A stretch of 9,148 bases of DNA from Erythrobacter sp. UBA2510 (GTDB lineage: Bacteria; Pseudomonadota; Alphaproteobacteria; Sphingomonadales; Sphingomonadaceae): the NCBI GenBank assembly GCA_002341345.1, contig DDNW01000051.1, positions 5,570 to 14,717 of the forward strand, written 5' to 3'. The position numbers and the translations under genes were made by a program. The notes beneath the pieces are model-generated. The model saw only the letters and a program-made list of their open reading frames with translations. It ran no database searches and was not told the origin of the DNA. Positions 1-6,625 of this stretch are shown piece after piece; position 1 is the first letter of the stretch, and every line of letters starts with the position of its first letter.

Positions 1-1115
1 AGAAAGATCCCGATTTCTCTTCGGGCGAGGGTTGAGCCCGGACAACTGTGCGGACCTGCGCCAAAGGCAAGATGATTTGCAGAGGAGCCGCGCGAGAAGT
101 CGATTGCGAGTGGGTTTTCTACGCGGCGATCATCGAGGCCCGCGAGCATGTTGATCGGCAAGATCGTATCGTCTTCGCGCATATGCACCCCTCCGACTTC
201 ACAGTCCTTCGCGACGACGCGGCCGGCATTCACGATCCCGAAACGGCGGAACATTTCTTCCATGGCGGTGCGAATAAATGCCGGATTATCGAGGTGGGCG
301 ACAAGTTGGCGCCGATGGTCCGGGCTTTGCGCCAGGAATCGCATAATGAAACCGAGCATGGATGCAATTGTGTCTAGGCCGCCCAGAAGCAGCAACGTCA
401 TGTATGATATGGCTTCGAAGTCACCAATTCTCTGCCCTGCGACCGTTGCATTGACCACTTTGCTACCAAGGTCGTCCCCGGGGTTCGCTCGTCTCTCCAT
501 GGCGATACCCGAAATATACTCAATGAGGGCCATTTGCGCTGTTTGCCGCTCTTCGATCGAACCGCTCTTGATGAAGCGCTCCACGATCGGAACCAGTTTC
601 TCGCTTTCGGAGCGGGGTAGGGCGACAAGATCGAGGAAGACATACATCGGCATGATATTACCGAATTCGGACATGAATTCGCATTCGCCGCGTTCGCGGA
701 AACCCTCGATCAGGGTAACCACCAGCTCCGTGACAACGGGCTCCATGCCATCCACGATCTTGGGAAAAAGCCCGCGGCTGAGCGGCTTTCGCATGTCGGT
801 ATGCACCGGCGCATCGGCTTCGAGCGGAAGCGTCGGCGGCGCGCTATCGTCGCGCGGGAGAAAGACCCGTCGGCTCGAAAAAGTTTCACCGTCACGAAGG
901 ATCGCTTCTATGTGGTCGGCACGGGTGGCGACCCAATGGCCACCATTGCGCGGGGTCCAGAAGATGTCCGGGCCCGATCGCTGGAATGCAGCGTAGGCGG
1001 CTTGCGCGTCGTCACTGCCGCCGGGAACGTCGTACATGTCGAAATCGACAACCAGATGGTCCGGGACATGCGCAGGCACTTGCGCCAGGTCCTGCCGGAT
1101 TAATGCGTCTTCCAT
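1..1115 (-). CDS. Cytochrome P450, CYP101 (P450cam)-like, C-terminus cut by window edge
   Basis: Soluble class I P450 monooxygenase, probably hydroxylating a small terpenoid or alicyclic substrate with electrons from a [2Fe-2S] ferredoxin. The frame runs from ATG 1115 off the left edge, giving 371 residues without the last 40 or so. Visible features are the P450cam-like N-terminus (PAHVPDHLVVDFDMY, 14-28), HTDMR (105-109), the I-helix LLGGLDT (243-249) with the Asp248/Thr249 pair, the K-helix E287-x-x-R290, and the heme loop FGAGPHSCPG (351-360) with Cys358. These fall within a few residues of the P450cam equivalents (from memory). The residue matching P450cam Tyr96, which bonds the camphor ketone, appears to be Pro94, and Asp297 is Ala297, so camphor itself is doubtful. 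GGGAG lies 7 nt before the ATG. The gene diverges from the TetR-type gene across a palindrome. CYP101 relatives in Novosphingobium oxidise camphor or ionones. P450 call very sure; subfamily fairly sure. Confidence 0.95.
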   Translation of the reverse strand, partial: MEDALIRQDLAQVPAHVPDHLVVDFDMYDVPGGSDDAQAAYAAFQRSGPDIFWTPRNGGHWVATRADHIEAILRDGETFSSRRVFLPRDDSAPPTLPLEADAPVHTDMRKPLSRGLFPKIVDGMEPVVTELVVTLIEGFRERGECEFMSEFGNIMPMYVFLDLVALPRSESEKLVPIVERFIKSGSIEERQTAQMALIEYISGIAMERRANPGDDLGSKVVNATVAGQRIGDFEAISYMTLLLLGGLDTIASMLGFIMRFLAQSPDHRRQLVAHLDNPAFIRTAMEEMFRRFGIVNAGRVVAKDCEVGGVHMREDDTILPINMLAGLDDRRVENPLAIDFSRGSSANHLAFGAGPHSCPGSTLARREIGIF

Positions 1116-1164
1116 AAAGTCTCTCCCGCGCTGGATTTTAGCCCATTGCAAGATAACGATAGCG

Positions 1165-1190
1165 CTATATTGAAGAAATCTTCAATATAG
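1165..1190. promoter_or_regulatory. Perfect 26-bp palindrome, probable operator of the adjacent TetR-type regulator
   Basis: The left arm CTATATTGAAGA and right arm TCTTCAATATAG are exact reverse complements separated by AA. The site starts 49 bp upstream of the P450 ATG and ends 58 bp upstream of the regulator's TTG, so one bound dimer pair could control both genes. Its core is ATTGA-N8-TCAAT. That is the same skeleton and spacing as the LuxR/SmcR operator of Vibrio as I recall it (TTATTGATAAA followed by its mirror image). A second short palindrome, ATAGCGCTAT at 1159-1168, overlaps the left edge. No strong -35/-10 pair could be assigned; ATTTTA at 1135-1140 could be a minus-strand -10 (TAAAAT). 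The symmetry is seen directly; the operator role is inferred. Confidence 0.75.
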
Positions 1191-1248
1191 TCTTCCAGCA
1201 CATTTCGAGACAAATCACGGCAACACGAGACACGAAAGGCGTTATATA

Positions 1249-1923
1249 TTGAGCAGTGCACCGACTGACGATCGCCAGTCGCCGCCGGACGCACGCAGGC
1301 GCCGGGCGAGACGTATGGCAAGAGCGGACCGCGCGGATCAGATACGAGATTCTGCTGTGCGAATTTTCGCCGAGCAGGGCATAGGCCACGCGAACCATTC
1401 TGAGGTGGCGGTCGCTGCTGGCGTGTCCTTGCCGACCCTGTTTTATCATTATCCGGACCACGCCTCTCTTACCAGGGCCGTGCTGGCCAAGGTCTCCCAT
1501 TTCCTGCTCGATACCATTGGTCGAACGGCGATCGAGGAAGGCCCCGGCGGCATTGATGCAATCGAGAGGATATTGCTGCGGTTGGCGAATGCACTCGATG
1601 AACACCGCGACCTCATCAGAATCTGGCTCGATTGGAGCACGGCACGGTCCAGCGAGGCATGGTCCGAATATCTGGAATTCAATGACAAGGCGCGACACCT
1701 TGTCGAGCCGCTGGTGGCGCAAGGACAGAAAGCCGGCGAGGCCGATCTTGAGCTGGACATTTCCACCGCCTCTCGGGTCGTTGTCGGCATGGCGCATATG
1801 GTTGCGCAAATGAGCCTGACGTCCCGTCCTGCGGACGAAATCGAGTTGGCGGTCCATCGACTGACGCGAGGACTATTCAGGCCCGCTCCTGCTAAGAAGG
1901 ACAGCGATGTAGTGCGTAAATGA
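1249..1923 (+). CDS. TetR-family regulator resembling LuxR/HapR-type proteins
   Basis: DNA-binding regulator of 224 residues. The N-terminal basic stretch (RRRRARRMAR, 16-25) precedes a TetR helix-turn-helix at about 31-75, with EVAVAAGVSLPTLFYHYPD at 52-70. The C-terminal ligand/dimer domain contains LIRIWLDWSTARSSEAW (122-138), then LVEPLVAQGQKAGE (151-164). Both the GIGxxxHxE lead-in and the W-x-(D/E)-W-S...(D/E)-x-W block recall HapR/LuxR/SmcR of Vibrio rather than generic AcrR repressors (comparison from memory). The start is TTG 1249 with AAAGG 9 nt upstream. ATG 1315 (Met23) is an in-frame alternative that keeps the whole DNA-binding domain. It diverges from the CYP101-like gene and probably represses or activates it, and itself, through the 1165-1190 palindrome. 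Family call very sure; the LuxR/HapR grouping moderately sure; effector unknown. Confidence 0.93.
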   Translation: MSSAPTDDRQSPPDARRRRARRMARADRADQIRDSAVRIFAEQGIGHANHSEVAVAAGVSLPTLFYHYPDHASLTRAVLAKVSHFLLDTIGRTAIEEGPGGIDAIERILLRLANALDEHRDLIRIWLDWSTARSSEAWSEYLEFNDKARHLVEPLVAQGQKAGEADLELDISTASRVVVGMAHMVAQMSLTSRPADEIELAVHRLTRGLFRPAPAKKDSDVVRK

Positions 1924-1947
1924 GGAGGCCGGATAGCAACGCGAGCT

Positions 1948-1982
1948 TTGACAGTTGGGTGCGAAACGTGCCAGTTTGTCAA
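1948..1982 (+). promoter_or_regulatory. Candidate control element upstream of the AraC-type gene
   Basis: The 104-bp gap between the two regulator genes contains TTGACA (1948-1953) and its inverted copy TGTCAA (1977-1982), separated by 23 bp. Inside lies GTGCCAGTTTG (1968-1978), whose GTGCCAG..TG pattern also occurs at 5670-5680 in the P450/lipoprotein control region. TTGACA equals the sigma-70 -35 consensus, but no convincing -10 lies 16-18 bp downstream, so a promoter is not claimed. A shared site for the AraC-type protein, giving autoregulation, is possible but rests on short matches. Confidence 0.3.
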
Positions 1983-2027
1983 GGCTTGCAATAGGCAGGA
2001 GACTTTTCATTGGTGGAGGGCCTTTGA

Positions 2028-3056
2028 GTGCAGCAACAGATGGATCAACGCTCTGCACTTGCCGGCTGGGTACTTGCGATTTACCGGGCGATGAACCTGA
2101 AGGGCGTCGATGCCGATGCCGTCATGGCCGAGATAGGCATGGATCCCGCGCTGCTTGAGGGCGGCTATTCTCGGTATTCGCAAGTCCAGCTCAGTGAATT
2201 GTGGAAGCGCGCAGTAGAATTGAGCGGCGACCCCACATTCGGTCTTACCGTTGCGCAGCAGGTGAGGCCGGCGACTTTTCATGCCGTCGGCTATGCGATG
2301 AGTTGCAGTGCCACGATTTACCGGGCGATTAGCCGGTTCGCCCAATATACCCGCCTCATCTCTGATTCTGCGACGGCCACCCTCACTGAAAACGACGGGC
2401 TGGTGATGCTGGACTTCCATTTCGATACCGGTGGCGAAAGGCCAATCTACGAGACGGTCGATACGGTGCTGGCATCGGTCGTCGCCTATCTGCGCTGGAT
2501 ATCTAACGAGCCGCTCAGCCCTGTTGAGGTACAGATTGCCCATGCTGCGTCCGCATCGGGCGACGCTTTTGCCGAATTTTTCGGTTGCCCGATAACATGG
2601 GAGGCGCCGCGAACGTGCCTCGTGTTCGATAAGCAGCAACTGTCGCAGCGCATTCTATCTTCGGACGAGGAATTGGCATCTTTGCTGGATGGGGCTGCCA
2701 GTCGCTTTCTCGAGCAGCGCATGGCCGGGCGTTTCGCAGTGCGGGTAAGGGATCTGATGATCGCGCAACTACCCGACGAAGTGCCGACCAAAGCGCGCAC
2801 TGCAAATCTTCTTGGCATGACCGAGCGCACCTTGCTGCGGCGCCTGAAGGACGAGGGAACGACTTTCGCTGAAGTGCTGCGCGCTCTGCGCGAGGAACTA
2901 GCCTTTCAGTACCTGCGCCGCGGCATGTGCATGAGCGAGGTCGCTTATCTGCTAGGATTTTCGGACAACGGCACATTTTCGCGGGCGTTCAAGGACTGGA
3001 CCGGACGGCGACCGAGTACGATCACCAGCGATTTGCCGCAGGCTGCCAGGGCCTGA
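2028..3056 (+). CDS. AraC-family transcriptional regulator, OruR/ArgR-like architecture
   Basis: Regulator of 342 residues. Residues of about 15-205 match the arabinose-binding-like N-terminal domain of the OruR type (LLEGGYSRYSQVQLSELWK at 42-60; TFHAVGYAM at 83-91). The C-terminus carries the double helix-turn-helix of AraC proteins: KARTANLLGMTERTLLRRLK (255-274), and MSEVAYLLGFSDNGTFSRAF (302-321) followed by the family signature W-T-G-R-R-P-S (324-330). The start is GTG 2028, supported by GGAGGG 7 nt upstream (2015-2020). ATG 2040 is in frame but less well spaced. Proteins of this type usually activate a neighbouring catabolic operon in response to a pathway metabolite. Here the likely targets are the P450/oxidase operon and the lipoprotein-led set, whose shared control region has a 20-bp direct repeat. 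Its stop abuts that of the convergent oxidase gene. Family sure; target inferred. Confidence 0.95.
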   Translation: MQQQMDQRSALAGWVLAIYRAMNLKGVDADAVMAEIGMDPALLEGGYSRYSQVQLSELWKRAVELSGDPTFGLTVAQQVRPATFHAVGYAMSCSATIYRAISRFAQYTRLISDSATATLTENDGLVMLDFHFDTGGERPIYETVDTVLASVVAYLRWISNEPLSPVEVQIAHAASASGDAFAEFFGCPITWEAPRTCLVFDKQQLSQRILSSDEELASLLDGAASRFLEQRMAGRFAVRVRDLMIAQLPDEVPTKARTANLLGMTERTLLRRLKDEGTTFAEVLRALREELAFQYLRRGMCMSEVAYLLGFSDNGTFSRAFKDWTGRRPSTITSDLPQAARA

Positions 3057-4268
3057 TCATCGAACGATTTGTCGCAGGGAAATGGCATCCCTGTCGGCCG
3101 TGCCGGAATGTGAACGCCACTCATTGACGGGCTGGACCTTGTCCGGGGTCAATTCGGCCAAAGTGGCGCATCCCAGTAGGGCGCAAGTCCGCTCAAGTTC
3201 GGAACGCAGGATTTCGAGCGAGCGGCGTACCCCGCGCGCGCCAAAGGCAGAAAGACCATAAAGGTAGGGTCGGCCAATCATGCACGCATTCGCACCAAGA
3301 GCCAGAGCCTTGGCCATATGCGACCCGCGACGAATGCCGCCATCTACAATCACTTCCATTCGTCCGCCTACAGCATCGACAATCGCAGGAAGACTTTCGA
3401 TAGTGGCAGCTGCCCCATCGAGTTGCCGTCCGCCATGGTTGGAGACGACAACCGCGCTGGCTCCGCAATTTGCCGCAAGCAGGGCATCTTGTGGAGATTG
3501 CAGTCCCTTGATCGCAAGGGGGCCGCCCCATTCGCGGGCAATCGCTTCGAGCATCGCCCAGGTGATGTTTGATTCCATTTTTTCCGCGAAATAGGCGGTA
3601 AGAGTCGAGGCACTACCATGACTATTGGAATCGCCGATGTTGGGAAGCGAGAACGCATCGCCAAACAGATAATCGATACACCAAGCAGGCTTGCTGGCAA
3701 ATTTGGCAATGCTTGAGAGCGTTAGTTTGGGGGGTACTGTCATTCCGCTGCGGAGGTCACGTTCGCGATTACCGGCGACAATGCAGTCGACCGTTACGCA
3801 CAGGGCATCAAAGCCTGCTTCCCGGGTGCGCTGAATGATAGCGCGATTGAGGCCCGGATCATTGAGCGGATAAAGTTGGAACATCTTCATGCCGCGGCTT
3901 GTCGCGGCGATTTCTTCGATGCTGGCCGTGCCCATCGTCGAAAGTGAATAACCTGCGCCTGCTCTTTCCGCTTCTTGCGCAACACCTTTCTCGCCGTCCT
4001 GATGGAACAGCTTGCTCATGCCCGTGGGCGCCAAGATCAACGGCCAATCCAGTTTTCGACCAAGGACGGTGCATGACAGATCAAGCGTTCTTATGTCGCG
4101 TACGAAATTCGGAACGAAGGCCAGGCCGTCATAGGCTGAAACGTTTCGCTTCAGCGTCACCTCGTCGTCCGATCCTCCGGCAATGTAGTCGAAAAGGGGC
4201 GCTGGCAAGCGGCGGCGAGCTTCTCGCTCGAGATCGGCGATATTTACGCATCTATCTGCGTTACTCAT
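3057..4268 (-). CDS. FMN-dependent alpha-hydroxyacid oxidase/dehydrogenase
   Basis: TIM-barrel flavoenzyme of 403 residues that oxidises an alpha-hydroxy acid to the 2-keto acid (family of lactate dehydrogenase LldD, mandelate dehydrogenase MdlB and glycolate oxidase). Family residues are present: Tyr28 in FDYIAGG, Q131-L-Y133, T159-V-D161, R168-E-R170, Lys254 in AIKG, the catalytic SNHGGRQLD with His278 and Arg281, and the FMN-phosphate loop DGGIRRG (309-315) followed by GRPYLYG (332-338). ATG 4268 was chosen because GAGGGGGA sits just upstream. A TTG 15 bp further out lies within that ribosome-site region and was discarded. It is the second gene after the P450 (53-bp gap, same strand), probably one transcript. 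The natural substrate cannot be read from sequence. There is no clear membrane-anchoring insert: the variable segment at about 185-235 is only weakly hydrophobic. Confidence 0.95.
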   Translation of the reverse strand: MSNADRCVNIADLEREARRRLPAPLFDYIAGGSDDEVTLKRNVSAYDGLAFVPNFVRDIRTLDLSCTVLGRKLDWPLILAPTGMSKLFHQDGEKGVAQEAERAGAGYSLSTMGTASIEEIAATSRGMKMFQLYPLNDPGLNRAIIQRTREAGFDALCVTVDCIVAGNRERDLRSGMTVPPKLTLSSIAKFASKPAWCIDYLFGDAFSLPNIGDSNSHGSASTLTAYFAEKMESNITWAMLEAIAREWGGPLAIKGLQSPQDALLAANCGASAVVVSNHGGRQLDGAAATIESLPAIVDAVGGRMEVIVDGGIRRGSHMAKALALGANACMIGRPYLYGLSAFGARGVRRSLEILRSELERTCALLGCATLAELTPDKVQPVNEWRSHSGTADRDAISLRQIVR

Positions 4269-4321
4269 TAACTTCCCCCTCAACTTGGGAGACTGCTGCC
4301 TGTTCCTGCGAACAAAGAACG

Positions 4322-5557
4322 TCAGGCTGTCTTGAAGCGCACGGGGAGCGTGTGGGGACCTCTTGCGAAGTAGGAATCGATCCAGTGGATGTCGTCGGAA
4401 ATGACATCCAGTTCTGCAAACCGGCTGAATGCGACTTCCAGTGCGGAGCGAGCTTCCATCCGGCTTAGGTAATTTCCCATGCAGTAATGCGGGCCCTGCC
4501 CGAAAGACATCAAAGGCACTTCGATCTTGCGGTCGATGTCGAAAACTTCGGGATTCTCGAATTTGGACTCGTCACGGTTGGCTGATGCCAGGATCGGCAT
4601 CACCGCTGAGCCCTTCGGAATCGAGACGCCGCCGAGTTCTGTATCGCGTGTCGTATGACGAAAGATGATCTGGACAGAAGGATTGTAGCGCAGAACCTCT
4701 TCGATCAACGGCGCGATCAGCGAGTGGTCTGCGCGCACCCGCTGGTAGACATCGGGATGGCGCTTGAGCTCTACCAAGACCGTTCCGAGGAGATTCGTGG
4801 TCGTCTCGACCCCGCCAATCAACAGCAGCACCGCCATGGAAAGAACCTGGTTCCGGGTCATCTGGACGCCGTCGACCTCAGTCTGGATCAGGGTTGAGAT
4901 CAGGTCGTCGCCGAGATTGGCGGCGCGATCGTCGTAGAGATCCTCGAAATAATCGCGAATGCTGACTTTCGCCTCGGCGATCTTGGCAAGCCGTTCAGGT
5001 CCGTAGACTGCGCGATTAGCTGCGGAAAGTACGAGATCGACCCAGACCTTGAACTCCGATCTGCGGTCTGTCGGCACGCCCAGCACTTCGGCAATGACGG
5101 TGACTGGATAGAGGGCGGTGAACTCCCATGCCCAGTCAAACTCACCTTCATTGCCGTGTTTGGCTATGATGTCGTCGATCAGCTCGTTGGCGATCTGATA
5201 GCTACGGTCCTTGAGCTTGTTGACCTGCGAAGGCACGAACGCCTTGTTCGCAAGCTTGCGCAATTTGACATGGTTCGGCGGGTCCATCGAGATCATCGGT
5301 AGCTCTTCGGGTACCGGATCGTATTCGCCCAGAAGCTCTGGCCAGAATTGTGCCGAACTAAAGGTAATGCCGTCCTTCAGCAGGGCATCGACTTCATCGT
5401 AAGTGGCCACGCCGAATGCCTGAAGCGATGGCAGCCACTTCACCGGCTCCTTGGCGCGCAACACCTTGTAATAGGGATAAGGCTCTTGCTGCACCGCCGG
5501 GTTGAGGGGATCATACTCCAGATTTTCTGCGGTATGGTCCTGGGATAAAGTGGTCAT
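4322..5557 (-). CDS. Cytochrome P450, soluble bacterial class I type
   Basis: Complete P450 of 411 residues, usual for soluble bacterial enzymes, without a membrane anchor. Visible motifs are MDPPNHVKLRKL (91-102) with the C-helix H96-x3-R100, the I-helix LLLIGGVETTTN (244-255) with the acid-alcohol pair Glu251/Thr252, the K-helix E287-x-x-R290, and the heme-binding FGQGPHYCMG (352-361) with thiolate Cys359. ATG 5557 is preceded by GAGGAAA at good spacing. A TTG-initiated extension of 43 residues to 5686 is rejected, since it would run through the control region and shows no P450-like sequence. It differs clearly from the CYP101-like enzyme at the left edge, so the cluster holds two unrelated P450s. 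It heads the operon with the hydroxyacid oxidase and diverges from the lipoprotein gene. Redox partners are not in the window. Subfamily not assigned. Confidence 0.96.
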   Translation of the reverse strand: MTTLSQDHTAENLEYDPLNPAVQQEPYPYYKVLRAKEPVKWLPSLQAFGVATYDEVDALLKDGITFSSAQFWPELLGEYDPVPEELPMISMDPPNHVKLRKLANKAFVPSQVNKLKDRSYQIANELIDDIIAKHGNEGEFDWAWEFTALYPVTVIAEVLGVPTDRRSEFKVWVDLVLSAANRAVYGPERLAKIAEAKVSIRDYFEDLYDDRAANLGDDLISTLIQTEVDGVQMTRNQVLSMAVLLLIGGVETTTNLLGTVLVELKRHPDVYQRVRADHSLIAPLIEEVLRYNPSVQIIFRHTTRDTELGGVSIPKGSAVMPILASANRDESKFENPEVFDIDRKIEVPLMSFGQGPHYCMGNYLSRMEARSALEVAFSRFAELDVISDDIHWIDSYFARGPHTLPVRFKTA

Positions 5558-5669
5558 TTCGGGTTTCCTCTCCAGCGCTCCTGGCCGCTTGTTGGGCCTC
5601 GGGCAGCTTGCAGTCACATGGTATTGGCAGGACGATGGATCACCGGGGCTGTAATCCCAATGGCGGGAG

Positions 5670-5716
5670 GTGCCAGCCTGCGGCAAATTGTGCCATTAAA
5701 GCAAAAGTGGCACGAT
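5670..5716. promoter_or_regulatory. GTGCCA repeat cluster in the divergent P450/lipoprotein control region
   Basis: GTGCCA occurs at 5670-5675 and again at 5690-5695, exactly 20 bp apart. It then appears inverted as TGGCAC at 5708-5713. The second and third copies form an inverted repeat, ATTGTGCCA-N12-TGGCACGAT, with one mismatch. The cluster is near the centre of the 284-bp gap, about 113-156 bp from the P450 ATG and 129-172 bp from the lipoprotein ATG. Direct half-sites about two helical turns apart are typical of AraC-family operators, which suits the nearby AraC-type gene. No confident -35/-10 could be placed for either direction. The rest of 5558-5841 shows nothing I can name. Confidence 0.5.
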
Positions 5717-5841
5717 CCGCCCAAGTCTGGCGCACTAGGCTGTAGCATCGCCTGCGAGGCCGATTACGATCTGCATGGTAACGAAAAACGGGCAATTCAG
5801 TGAGGCCGAATGCGGCTTGCTGAAATCATGGGAGCAGGAAC

Positions 5842-6615
5842 ATGCATATTCTCTACGCCGGTCAGGTGACCGAACAGCACATGACCGAAGATCAACGCGC
5901 TTTCTCGCGGCGCAACTTTTCCAAAGGTCTGATTGGAATGGCGGGAGCCGCAGGGCTTGCGGGTTGTGCGTCGGCACAGGCCGCTACCGGGGTTGCCAGC
6001 GCGACCTGTACGCAGCCCCAGCAATCGAAATCATTTGCATCTGCACAGGACTGGGTGACCGCCTTTTTCGACAAGGGGGCGGAAGAGGTGCTTGGCTATT
6101 ATGCTGATGATTTCGTCTGGGAAGACATCGAGTTCATGCAAACAATCACGACCAAGGAAGAACTCTACAAAGCCTTCCTCGTCTTCAACAATTCCGGCCC
6201 GGATTCAGAATTCGGCGTCCATAAGTTCGAAGTGCTTACATATGATGGCGGGCCGGCTGGATCCTCAAAGGGCGTCAGACGACAGGGTGGCGTTCCCGAT
6301 GAATGGAAGGGCGAAGGGCTTGAGGCCGATTACAATCGCTTTGCCAACAACATCATGCTTGGCGCCGATCTCGATTACGACGAGTGGGGCTATATGCAGT
6401 GGATCTGGAAAGCCACGCACAATTCGCCATTCTTCGGCATTGAAGATGCTGTTGGCAAGACGACTGTCACCCGCGGCACTACCACCCAAATGTACAAGGA
6501 CGGCAAGATCGTCCGTTGCCGCACGCACTGGAACTTCCGTGAATTTGCGATGCAGCTCGGCTTGATCCCGCCGCCTGATGAAGCATGGCGCAATAACCCC
6601 GGCCTTAAGGTCTAA
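5842..6615 (+). CDS. Tat-exported SnoaL/NTF2-like lipoprotein
   Basis: Protein of 257 residues. The N-terminus has a twin-arginine motif (S22-R-R-N-F-S-K28), a hydrophobic stretch (about 29-41) and a lipobox L39-A-G-C42, so export folded through Tat and lipid anchoring at Cys42 are expected. The mature part reads as a SnoaL-like alpha+beta cone fold: the early helix and YADDFVWEDI (87-96), then KATHNSPFFGI (190-200), VTRGTTTQMYKDGKIV (209-224) and a C-terminal aromatic strand. Relatives include polyketide cyclases, ketosteroid isomerase and limonene epoxide hydrolase, so it could be an enzyme or a ligand-binding protein. Residues of about 135-185 form an insertion longer than usual. ATG 5842 has GGGAG 7 nt upstream; ATG 5881 (Met14) would give a more typical Tat leader. 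It heads the plus-strand set and lies 10 bp before the reductase. Fold fairly sure; reaction unknown. Confidence 0.88.
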   Translation: MHILYAGQVTEQHMTEDQRAFSRRNFSKGLIGMAGAAGLAGCASAQAATGVASATCTQPQQSKSFASAQDWVTAFFDKGAEEVLGYYADDFVWEDIEFMQTITTKEELYKAFLVFNNSGPDSEFGVHKFEVLTYDGGPAGSSKGVRRQGGVPDEWKGEGLEADYNRFANNIMLGADLDYDEWGYMQWIWKATHNSPFFGIEDAVGKTTVTRGTTTQMYKDGKIVRCRTHWNFREFAMQLGLIPPPDEAWRNNPGLKV

Positions 6616-6625
6616 GGGCTGATCG

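Noticed and set aside
148..996. Long plus-strand open frame opposite the left-edge P450
   Set aside because: The minus strand encodes a full set of P450 motifs. The plus-strand product is Ser/Arg-rich, shows no domain and has no ribosome site.
1165..1857. Minus-strand open frame opposite the TetR-type gene
   Set aside because: It is antisense to a clear TetR-family protein, would run through the operator palindrome, and has no recognisable domain.
2007..2639. Minus-strand open frame opposite the AraC-type gene
   Set aside because: It is a shadow of the AraC-type coding frame, with no domain or ribosome site of its own.
5558..5686. A 43-residue N-terminal extension of the second P450 from a TTG at 5686
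   Set aside because: The extension is not P450-like, crosses the divergent control region, and ATG 5557 has a proper ribosome site and normal length.
5675..5716. TGGCAC sequences resembling the -24 element of a sigma-54 promoter
   Set aside because: On the plus strand TGGCAC (5708) is followed by GCCC instead of TTGC. On the minus strand TTGC comes after only 3 bases instead of 5, so the GG-GC distance is wrong.
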